Origin: Candidatus Hydrogenedentota bacterium
Lineage (GTDB): Bacteria; Hydrogenedentota; Hydrogenedentia; Hydrogenedentales; CAITNO01
Assembly (NCBI GenBank): GCA_007124105.1
Contig: SLFT01000448.1
Coordinates: 1 to 10,200, forward strand
Direction of reading: 5' to 3'
DNA length: 10,200 nucleotides
Part shown: positions 1 through 7,088 of the stretch, in pieces
Layout: each line of letters begins with the position of its first letter
Numbering within the stretch: position 1 is the first letter of the stretch
Program-made: the position numbers and the translations under genes
Notes under the pieces: model-generated
Told to the model about the DNA's origin: nothing
Seen by the model: only the letters and a program-made list of their open reading frames with translations
Databases searched by the model: none

Positions 1-339
1 GCATGACGGGGTTCAGCGCGTTCATGGCGCCCTGCGGTATCAGCGCGATATTGCGCCATCGGAAGGCGCGCAGGGCCGTGGCCCCGAGTTTCATTACATC
101 GGTGTTGTCTACAATAACGCTACCGCCGGCAACGCGTCCTGGCGTCTGGAGCAGGCGCAGCATGGCCATGGCGGTGGTGCTCTTGCCGCAGCCTGATTCG
201 CCTACCAGCCCGAGTGTTTCGCCGCGATACACGTCAAAAGCGACGTCCTTCGCCGCGACAACGGGCGACGGCCCCGTGTCATAGTGGACGGTAAGATTCC
301 TGACGCGACATACGACGGGCGCTGTGTTTTCGGAACCCA

Positions 340-343
<4 letters not shown>
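1..343 (-). CDS. Opp/Dpp-type ABC transporter ATPase, OppD-like (3' end outside window)
   Basis: This is the N-terminal 114 codons of the ATP-hydrolysing subunit of a peptide/nickel-type (Opp/Dpp) importer, which acts on the cytoplasmic face of the inner membrane. The Walker A motif GESGCGKST lies at residues 48-56, and the Q-loop PQGAMNALNP at residues 103-112 places Gln104 in the expected spot. The Q-loop wording matches the OppD/DppD branch of ABC ATPases. Residues 13-47 give the usual first beta strands (RVRNLTVHYDT, then an AAKDV segment). The ATG at 341-343 overlaps the TGA of the upstream permease gene in ATGA fashion, so translation is coupled. A second ATG follows immediately, so the start could be one codon later. 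The signature motif, Walker B and C-terminal oligopeptide domain fall beyond the left edge. A second ATPase (OppF-like) may follow off-window, but that is inference. Confidence 0.93.
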
Positions 344-1249
<906 letters not shown>

Positions 1250-1263
<14 letters not shown>

Positions 1264-2260
1264 ACGTGATTCTCGGGTCAATAAAGGGGTAAAGCAAATC
1301 TATAATGAACACAGCCACGGCCACGCCGCAGATGAGCACAAACACCACCCCCTGGATAAGGGGATAGTCGTTGTTTACAATGCCCTGATACAACAGATAC
1401 CCCATGCCGGGGTAGGTAAAAATGTATTCCACAATGATGGAGCCGCCCGCGATGGCGCCAATGGACAAAGCAAGCGCGGTCACCTGGGGCAGGATGGCAT
1501 TGCGTACGCCGTACATCCAGAATACGCGGCTCGGGCGCAGTCCTTTGGCCTGGGCCAGCACCATGTAATCCTCGCCCGCGTTGGTAATCATCATGGCGCG
1601 CATACCCAACGCCCAGTGCCCCATGCTTGTCAGCACAACGGCGGCGGCGGGCAGGGTTCCGTGATGCACTACGCTGGCAACGAATTCCCAGGAATACTCG
1701 GGCGACAAGCCGCGCGCGTAGGCCCCGGCAAAGGGGAACACGCGCAATCCGAAGGCGAACACATACGTCAGCAGTATGCCCAGCATAAAGGCGGGAATGG
1801 ACGTGAAGCATAACGTAATTGGCAGGAATGTGCGTACCAGCCGCGGCGTGGGCCGCCACCCGAGCAGCGCGCCGATGGCGATGCCCACCATAAAAGAGAT
1901 AAGCGTTGCCAGCGTAAGCAGACCGAGGGTCCACGGCATGGCCCGCAGCACCATCTCTTCGACCGTGGTCGGGAAGTAGGCCATGGAATAGCCGAGTCGG
2001 AACCGGAACGAGTTGCCCATGTATCGCAGGTACTGAATGGACAACGGCGCATCCAGTCCGAACCGTTCGCGCCACGCCTCAATCATCTGCTCGCTTTGTT
2101 CCACACGGCCCGCCTGCGCGGACAGGCGCGACACCATCGCGGAGATAGGGTCGCCCGGCGCAAGCCGCGGGATAATGAACATCAGCGTCAGCCCAAGCCA
2201 TACGGTGATCAAGAGCATCGCAATGCGTTTTATCAGGTAGCCTTTGGTAATGCCGCGCAC
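1250..2260 (-). CDS. ABC transporter permease, OppB/DppB family
   Basis: This is the first inner-membrane permease of the Opp/Dpp-type importer. Its 336 residues are normal for DppB. The N-terminus has the family arrangement: a basic start (KRIAM), a membrane segment at about 12-31, then PRLAPGDP (31-38). The BPD_transp_1 core has hydrophobic segments at about 111-134, 147-171, 202-222, 258-279 and 302-324. The EAA loop, read from 229 to 258, includes AQAKGLRPSRV and RNAILP. The C-terminal LLYPFIDPR (322-330) is typical of the family. The start is GTG at 2258-2260. It is preceded by AAGGA (2271-2275, read on the minus strand) at a 10-base spacing, and that site includes the TAA stop of the binding-protein gene. 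The 13-base gap to that gene supports one transcript. Confidence 0.95.
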
Positions 2261-2273
2261 GACTCTCTATTCC

Positions 2274-4073
2274 TTATTCATCGGGCTGTGGCGCTTCCGT
2301 CATTTCTGTTCTGCGCAGTTCATGGATGATGATATGCGTACTCTGCCACCAGGTGCATGGATGTTGATAGTTGTTTTCCGCGTCCGGCCATCCGGACCAG
2401 AACGTGGGATTGAAGGGGAGTAGTTTCTTGGCCTGCGTCACGGGAATAATTGGCAACGCGTCCAACCAGATTTCCATGGCCTCAATAAACAGATCGTCAA
2501 TATGGGGGTCGTGTAGCGGTAATGTGCCCATCTCATCCACCAGCGCGGTATAGGCGTGATTCTCCCATCGCCAACAGTTGAATTGGGAACGTTCGCCCAC
2601 CGGTACGCGCCAATGCGCGCTGAAGGTGTCCATCGAACTCCACGGCTCGTTTACCGACCCACAACTCATCCAGCCCATCTGCGCCTCAAAATTGCCGAAC
2701 TGGAAGTTATCAGTCCAGGCGCCGCCCGCCTCGTTGCGATGGGTGGCGTTGATGCCCACCGCCTGTAGTTGTTCAACGATCACCTGGGCAATACGTTGTT
2801 TCTCGATGTACGCTTCGTGGGTGGTAATAATCATGCTGAGTGTTTCGCCGTTCTTCTCGTAGTAGCCGCGCCGATTTAAGCTGTACCCCTTGGACTCGAG
2901 TATGCGCCGCGTCAAGTCGGGATCATAGGTCATAAGCGGGTACTTCTCATAGAGTCCCGCATCGTCCAGCAGTTGCACAAGCCGGTTCAAGGATGGGTAT
3001 TCCGGAAAAAAATGGCGCGCGGGGGTAGTGGTGCCTTCGTAAGCTACAGCGACAATAACATCTCGGTCAAGCGCGTGGTTAATCGCCCAGCGCATTTCTT
3101 TGTCGTCCCAGGGCGGTCGGTCATGGTTAAATTCGAGTGTGCGCGCGCAGGGGTCCACCCACGCGTAAGGCGGCTCGTCCAGCCACGCGAACACATCCGG
3201 CTTGCGATAGCCCAGTGCCTGAAATGCGCCCAACGAGATGTCGCACAGGCTGTCCAGCTCGTCGTCTGCCGTGGCCGCCGTGCGCGTTTCCTCGGGCCCA
3301 TACCATACCCACACCAGCGACTCGGGTTCGGGCAATGGCTTCCAGCCGGATGCCGCCCCCCACCAGTTATCGTCCCGCGCATAAGAAAATTCCGTTTCGG
3401 TGAATTGCTTCAACCGGTAGGGGCCGGTGAATACCGGCCATCCCCGTTCGCGGTCGTAATTCTTGAAGGTCATCGGGTCTTTGTCGTGCCAGATATGTTT
3501 TGGAACGATATAGACGGAATTGTAAATTTTAATGGACCAGTAATCCAGCTGGAACCGTGGGTTTGGTTCTTTCAGATAGAAGCGCACCGTCAGATCATCT
3601 ACGCGCTCAACCCGATCAATCCACTGCTGCAAGCCCGCCGAATAGAGCAGCGAAGGCGCGTTGTCCAGCAACATCTCCACCGTGAACACCACGTCAGCGG
3701 CGGTGAATGGCACGCCATCGCTCCACTTCACACCTGGCCGCAGGGTCAATGTCCATACGTCCAGCGCCTCGTTCGAGGTCATGGACAGCGCCAGCCAGGG
3801 CTCGATTTCGCCCGACTCGAAGTTAAGCATGAAAAGCGGCTCGATGAGCGCCTGATGGTACCCCTGGTCCGTACGCGCGCCCGGCACGAAAGGATTCCAC
3901 ATGTCAGGGTTCAAGACGCGACTTTCGAGATCGAAGACGGCTGTGGTCAACCGCTCGGGCGACGGCTCTCGCTTCTGCTGCGAACAGCCCGCCAGCGGCA
4001 GCCACGCGAGACATGCCGTAATGCAAACGCGCAACACGCAACGCCAACCCGTATATGTAAGAAAAGAATGCAT
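2274..4073 (-). CDS. Family-5 extracellular solute-binding lipoprotein of the Opp/Dpp-type importer
   Basis: This substrate-binding protein (SBP_bac_5 family) captures the solute in the periplasm and hands it to the permease pair encoded downstream. Its 599 residues are in the normal range. Residues 1-29 are a lipoprotein signal peptide with Arg11 and Arg15, a hydrophobic core and the lipobox LAGC ending at Cys30. Asp is not at +2 (Ser31), so the protein may be outer-membrane directed if Lol rules apply. Family motifs are visible: LRPGVKWSDG at 111-120 followed by FTAADVVF, FTGPYRL at 215-221 and RWAINHALDRD at 328-338. The C-terminal part (FWSGWPDAENNY, 558-569, then a WW pair) resembles members that bind oligosaccharides such as cello-oligosaccharides. 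A sugar cargo is therefore possible, but this is inference. The ATG at 4071-4073 has no clear Shine-Dalgarno site. An in-frame stop lies upstream with no earlier start, so this start is the best available. Confidence 0.94.
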   Translation of the reverse strand: MHSFLTYTGWRCVLRVCITACLAWLPLAGCSQQKREPSPERLTTAVFDLESRVLNPDMWNPFVPGARTDQGYHQALIEPLFMLNFESGEIEPWLALSMTSNEALDVWTLTLRPGVKWSDGVPFTAADVVFTVEMLLDNAPSLLYSAGLQQWIDRVERVDDLTVRFYLKEPNPRFQLDYWSIKIYNSVYIVPKHIWHDKDPMTFKNYDRERGWPVFTGPYRLKQFTETEFSYARDDNWWGAASGWKPLPEPESLVWVWYGPEETRTAATADDELDSLCDISLGAFQALGYRKPDVFAWLDEPPYAWVDPCARTLEFNHDRPPWDDKEMRWAINHALDRDVIVAVAYEGTTTPARHFFPEYPSLNRLVQLLDDAGLYEKYPLMTYDPDLTRRILESKGYSLNRRGYYEKNGETLSMIITTHEAYIEKQRIAQVIVEQLQAVGINATHRNEAGGAWTDNFQFGNFEAQMGWMSCGSVNEPWSSMDTFSAHWRVPVGERSQFNCWRWENHAYTALVDEMGTLPLHDPHIDDLFIEAMEIWLDALPIIPVTQAKKLLPFNPTFWSGWPDAENNYQHPCTWWQSTHIIIHELRRTEMTEAPQPDE

Positions 4074-4338
4074 CCTGGAATACGCAAGTCCACTTTTTCT
4101 CGCATGTTGTTTATACGCCGCTGTTCATGGCGAACCAGCACGTTGGAGCGGGAACAGCACGCGAAGAACCAAATGCTTGTATTGCGTCTGCAAACCTGAC
4201 GCAACACCCCAGTTCCGAATGCCGCAAGTCTACCATGAGCGCAAACAGTCGCGCAAGCGTTGTTCTGGATAAAGCCGGCAAAACTGTAGTGTTCTTTCAA
4301 GCCAATCTCCTGCCAGGAACCATCAGCCCCGAAATATT
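4074..4338. other. Intergenic region between the divergent ABC importer operon and the rpsU unit
   Basis: This stretch carries no convincing gene. Open frames on both strands have no family-like features or well-placed ribosome-binding sites. It should contain the promoter of the minus-strand importer operon, but I cannot find a clean -35/-10 pair. A TATAAA box (minus strand, about 4110-4115) has only a poor -35 at 17 bases. The perfect inverted repeat at 4182-4204 is listed separately. Two direct copies of CAGCACG start at 4136 and 4155, 19 bases apart. Confidence 0.6.
4182..4204. repeat. Perfect 7-9-7 inverted repeat, candidate operator
   Basis: TTGCGTC at 4182-4188 is the exact reverse complement of GACGCAA at 4198-4204, with a 9-base spacer. 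The site is centred about 120 bases upstream of the binding-protein start and about 145 bases upstream of the rpsU -35 box. The arm length and spacing suit a dimeric DNA-binding regulator. No T-tract follows on either strand, so it is not a terminator. A regulatory role is inferred. Confidence 0.4.
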
Positions 4339-4368
4339 TTGACGATTGCCGCTTTTTTTTGCTATACT
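4339..4368 (+). promoter_or_regulatory. Sigma70-type promoter of the rpsU unit
   Basis: TTGACG at 4339-4344 is a five-of-six match to the -35 consensus. TATACT at 4363-4368 is a five-of-six match to the -10 box, with an 18-base spacer that includes a run of eight T. TGC directly before the -10 makes it an extended -10 element. Transcription would start near 4375, leaving about 120 bases of leader before the small upstream ORF and about 200 bases before rpsU. This is the strongest promoter seen in the window. Confidence 0.75.
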
Positions 4369-4374
4369 ACTCGC

Positions 4375-4496
4375 TTGTGTCTTGTTGTACGCCATGCTTC
4401 ATGCCGGGCGAAACGATAGGTATGTCGTTCATCTGCGCAATGGCGCTTTAAGACTATCAGATTTTCAACAAACTTCCGAAAGGAGCTGCAATCAGA
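4375..4496 (+). other. Untranslated leader of the rpsU transcript
   Basis: About 120 bases lie between the predicted transcription start and the first translated ORF, which is long for a single ribosomal-protein gene. Short pairings are visible: GCGC at 4436-4439 with GCGC at 4444-4447, and GATAG near 4416 with CTATC near 4455. None is strong enough to call a known riboswitch or ribosomal-protein autoregulatory element. The leader ends in a good Shine-Dalgarno AAAGGAG at 4479-4485. Confidence 0.4.
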
Positions 4497-4577
4497 ATGC
4501 TTTCTGGAAACAGCAACCGGCGTCCCATATCGCGGCACGCCAACATTTATCGCAGAGGGGAGGTTGAATTCGCGTGA
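4497..4577 (+). CDS. Small upstream ORF (26 aa) overlapping the rpsU start; possible leader peptide
   Basis: An ATG at 4497-4499 opens a 26-codon frame ending in TGA at 4575-4577. A full Shine-Dalgarno AAAGGAG (4479-4485) lies 11 bases upstream. The TGA shares four bases (GTGA, 4574-4577) with the GTG start of rpsU, the geometry of translational coupling. The peptide is basic and Arg-rich (five Arg), with no hydrophobic segment, and resembles no family I know. It may be a leader peptide whose translation delivers ribosomes to rpsU, or chance. It is in a different frame from S21, so it is not an N-terminal extension. The ribosome site of rpsU lies inside its 3' end. Confidence 0.45.
   Translation: MLSGNSNRRPISRHANIYRRGEVEFA
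4557..4563 (+). promoter_or_regulatory. Ribosome-binding site of rpsU
   Basis: GGGGAGG lies 10 bases before the GTG start and decides that start. It sits within the last codons of the small upstream ORF, so ribosomes translating that ORF would pass over it or unmask it. Confidence 0.75.
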
Positions 4578-4759
4578 CCAAAGTTCGTGTTAAGACTGAC
4601 GAGCCCTTCGAAAAAGCGTTGCGACGCTTCAAGAAGAAATGCAATAAGGAAGGTCTCATGCAACGCCTCAAAGAGGTAAAGCACTATGAGAAGCCTTCCG
4701 AGCATCGCCGTCGCCGCCTTGCCAAGGCGGTTGCCCGCGCGGTCATGGAAGAGATGTAA
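4574..4759 (+). CDS. rpsU: Small ribosomal subunit protein bS21
   Basis: This is bS21, a small basic protein of the 30S subunit near the anti-Shine-Dalgarno end of 16S rRNA, which in known species helps mRNA binding at initiation. The 61-residue product has the family core throughout: VKTDEPFEKALRRFKKKC at residues 6-23, KEGLMQRLKE at 25-34 and the hallmark HYEKPSE at 37-43, followed by an Arg-rich tail. It lacks the longer C-terminal extension of the 71-residue E. coli protein, which is common outside Proteobacteria. The start is GTG with a strong ribosome-binding site. It stands as its own unit with a dedicated promoter and terminator, divergent from the ABC importer and convergent with the barrel gene operon. 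It is not linked to dnaG, rpoD or other usual partners in this window. Confidence 0.98.
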   Translation: MTKVRVKTDEPFEKALRRFKKKCNKEGLMQRLKEVKHYEKPSEHRRRRLAKAVARAVMEEM

Positions 4760-4796
4760 CCCTCTCGTTTCTCCTACCCATTTTGTTGTTTACTTA

Positions 4797-4830
4797 CGAC
4801 GCGCCATAGTGTTTGGCGCGTCGTTTTTTT
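4797..4830 (+). terminator. Rho-independent terminator of rpsU
   Basis: A perfect 10-bp stem pairs CGACGCGCCA (4797-4806) with TGGCGCGTCG (4814-4823) around a 7-base loop. Seven T follow at 4824-4830. It lies 37 bases after the rpsU stop. The opposite strand has no T-tract after the stem, so it should act mainly on the rpsU transcript and not on the convergent operon. Confidence 0.93.
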
Positions 4831-4946
4831 GTGGCCGGTGTGAAAGTGGACCGTAGCGTTGTTATCCCCGAGATGCTTTCCCGCTGGCTCCGACACACGA
4901 AATCGCGAACAACGTAGCTGCATTGCTTGCTCGGCAACGCCCCGTG

Positions 4947-6257
4947 TTAGAAGAACCAGGTGAGTTCGGTTTGAATGTAGTCGTCACGGCGGGCTGTGGT
5001 CATGATGTCGTTCGGCGGGATATTCGCGAAAACACGCGCCTCGACGCTGATGCGCCAGTCGTTGCCCAGCCTGCGTGACGCTTCAATGCCAAATGCTGTC
5101 GCGCCGGTGCGCGCGTCTACGATGGCGCCCGTGAGAATGCTGGTGCCCTGGATATCGTTGAAGGCAATGCGCGAACCGAAGAAGATGTCGTTCTGAAATG
5201 GCGTGAGCGCGCGGCGTCCGCGACTGTCCCACATATATTCCAGAACGGCGGTAACATCAATGGCGCTTTGAAATACGGAATAGAAACTGTATTCGGCGCC
5301 GCCTGTTGCCGCTGTATAGGCGTGTCCCTGGCCGCTGCGATGGATGGCTTCCAGTTTGAAAATCCAACTGCGGTATATATACTGTAACTCTACTCCTGTC
5401 TGTTCGATTTGATCATAGTAAGGGAGCAGTCGCGCGCTGGGGATGCGTTGCAGAAGCCGGATGAAGGGGGAATCAATGCGCGCGCCGGTAAGGTTTGCCA
5501 AGGGTGAACCAGGCGCTATGGTTACGCCCAGCGCGCGTCCCAGATAGCGGGGATCACGGCTTGTGCCCGAGAAGTGGGACAGGCCTACGTCAAGTGCGCC
5601 GAAATAGTGGGAATAACGCACAGCCACGTCGGGATGCCAGTCCCGCATACTGGATTCGTAGCGTGTTCTGCTGTGGTCAATGGGCACGGGCGCGCGAAAT
5701 CTGCCGCGTCTTCCCGTGAAGGTGCGTTCGCGAAACATGGGCATCACAAAAAAATCGAGGATGCCCCAGTCCTGCACCCAGGAAAAATTCAACATCAATT
5801 GCCCCAGCTTCGCGTTGCTTGTCAGGCCCTCAACAGCGTCCGTCTGGTTGATGATGTCCACAAGATTCTGCGATTCCGCAACGCCCCAAGAAACTTTGCA
5901 CACGCCAAGACGCAATTCCCATTCCGGCGCGATTTTATGCCAGTACAATTCGCCAATGTCCGCATGGGTTCTCCGATGATCATGCTGATCAAGTCGCAGA
6001 AAAGGCGAAAAGACAAAGCGCTCGTTTCGGTCGGGCCATTCGTGGTAATACCGGGCGCGCAATGCCAGCGAAAGATTATGGCCATGCTGTTCGGGATACA
6101 ACGGCGAGCGCGGGAACAGGCGCGTTTCCGCGCTAATGCTCCCCGTCCATTCACCGCCGTTCGCAGCAGGGGGAATCAGCGCCAACAGAACTAGGCACAA
6201 TAAGGTCCCTGGCAGGATGCGCGCGTACACTACGTTTATATGTGTGGCCGCCGGCAT
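4947..6257 (-). CDS. Predicted outer-membrane beta-barrel protein, last gene of the RND operon
   Basis: The 436-residue product has a signal peptide (hydrophobic core at about 16-29, likely cleavage near AANG, 31-34). The rest is a long series of short amphipathic, aromatic-rich strands ending in Phe-Phe, the C-terminal signal of outer-membrane barrels recognised by the BAM machinery. Residues 117-141 (LGVCKVSWGVAESQN, then VDIINQTD) resemble the G-K-x-x-x-W-G ... D-x-x-N-x-x-D motif of DUF1302-like and related barrels that accompany RND/MMPL permeases. A specific family is not certain. Cys120 is the only Cys in the predicted mature part. The ATG at 6255-6257 lies 3 bases after the LolA-like stop and has no clear ribosome-binding site, so expression probably depends on coupling. 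By context it is the outer-membrane receiver or channel of the system. No Rho-independent terminator follows. Confidence 0.85.
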   Translation of the reverse strand: MPAATHINVVYARILPGTLLCLVLLALIPPAANGGEWTGSISAETRLFPRSPLYPEQHGHNLSLALRARYYHEWPDRNERFVFSPFLRLDQHDHRRTHADIGELYWHKIAPEWELRLGVCKVSWGVAESQNLVDIINQTDAVEGLTSNAKLGQLMLNFSWVQDWGILDFFVMPMFRERTFTGRRGRFRAPVPIDHSRTRYESSMRDWHPDVAVRYSHYFGALDVGLSHFSGTSRDPRYLGRALGVTIAPGSPLANLTGARIDSPFIRLLQRIPSARLLPYYDQIEQTGVELQYIYRSWIFKLEAIHRSGQGHAYTAATGGAEYSFYSVFQSAIDVTAVLEYMWDSRGRRALTPFQNDIFFGSRIAFNDIQGTSILTGAIVDARTGATAFGIEASRRLGNDWRISVEARVFANIPPNDIMTTARRDDYIQTELTWFF

Positions 6258-6260
6258 GCG

Positions 6261-7088
6261 TCAGCGGGCGCTGCGGATAGCGTTTCGGTCAAACATGCGC
6301 GCCGTAAAACCATTGTCAAAAGAGATATTCTTCCATTCGAGCGTTGTACTGCGGCCATTCTGATGATTGTGCATCTCCATCTTTTTGGGTCGCCAGTACT
6401 GCCCCTCATATTGCTGATACCCTTCGGCTGTAAGTGTTTTCAGCAGTTCGTCGCGCCTATCGTAATAATCCACCTTTTGCACACGATAATGCTCCTGGTC
6501 CAGCCAGGCGACCTGTCTCTTATACCCGGAAGCGCTGTCGGTTGGATAGCGCTCGATAACATAGCACGCCATGTCGTTCAGGGTGTCTTCGCCCACATAG
6601 GTGTATGTAAAGTCCTCGACGCGCTGTACGCCCAGGTCCTCGAAGGCAAATTCACTGCCCATGAACGGGCCGCTGCGTCCACCGCCGGCAATGCGTCGTT
6701 CGCCGCCTACCGCCGGGAGAAACAACCATTGGTTATCCTCCTGGTCTGTGAATGAGTGGGTCAGCAGCGCTGTACCGCGCACGTCCAGGGGAGCGTCAAA
6801 AATAATGAGGGCGCGCGTTTCGGATTCGGAGACTTCAAGGGAACGGAGACGCAGCTCGCGCTGCGCTTCCTGTCCGCCGCCCGCGCGCAGGAGCATGTAC
6901 ACCTCAGCCGCGCTGTCGCCATAACCAGCCTCTCGCTCCCATGCTTCGCGCGCAATCTGGAGGCCGCGTTCTTCAGACGACAGCTCTTCGTCAGCGGCCG
7001 CCCTGGTTGTGGCTACCGTCGCAAGTACAAGCAACAGGCCAGTAAGTAATGTAAAATTAAGCCTCGGCAGTGGCGGTTTTCTCTTCAT
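6261..7088 (-). CDS. LolA-like periplasmic protein (outer membrane lipoprotein-sorting protein family)
   Basis: This 275-residue protein resembles the LolA_like family (PF17131), periplasmic carriers with a LolA/LolB-type half-barrel that binds acyl chains or hydrophobic cargo. It is about 70 residues longer than true LolA. Residues 1-32 are a signal peptide with a KRK start and cleavage near TTRAAA. Family features in order are LRSLEV (81-86), RALIIFDAPLDVRGTALL (92-109), the QWLFLPAVGGERRI block (120-133) and GPFMGSEFAFEDLG (140-153). Then come ACYVIERYP (174-182) and a C-terminal strand set with YWRPKKMEMHN (231-241). The start is ATG at 7086-7088, preceded by AAGGA at an 8-base spacing. 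A frame 28 codons longer is possible but lacks a ribosome site and would bury the signal peptide. The gene overlaps the upstream permease gene by 32 bases. It likely shuttles cargo from the permease to the barrel. Confidence 0.93.
   Translation of the reverse strand: MKRKPPLPRLNFTLLTGLLLVLATVATTRAAADEELSSEERGLQIAREAWEREAGYGDSAAEVYMLLRAGGGQEAQRELRLRSLEVSESETRALIIFDAPLDVRGTALLTHSFTDQEDNQWLFLPAVGGERRIAGGGRSGPFMGSEFAFEDLGVQRVEDFTYTYVGEDTLNDMACYVIERYPTDSASGYKRQVAWLDQEHYRVQKVDYYDRRDELLKTLTAEGYQQYEGQYWRPKKMEMHNHQNGRSTTLEWKNISFDNGFTARMFDRNAIRSAR

Noticed and set aside
1264..1281. TTG start six codons upstream for the OppC-like permease
   Set aside because: There is no Shine-Dalgarno site before the TTG, and the ATG at 1261-1263 fits the family N-terminus and gives a shorter overlap.
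2973..4199. Long plus-strand open frame of 408 codons opposite the solute-binding protein gene
   Set aside because: It lies antisense to a gene with clear family motifs, is rich in Arg/His/Gln as expected for an antisense shadow, and has no ribosome-binding site or recognisable domain.
4346..4567. 73-codon plus-strand frame with a hydrophobic start, upstream of rpsU
   Set aside because: It begins at a TTG inside the rpsU promoter, before the predicted transcription start, and has no ribosome-binding site.
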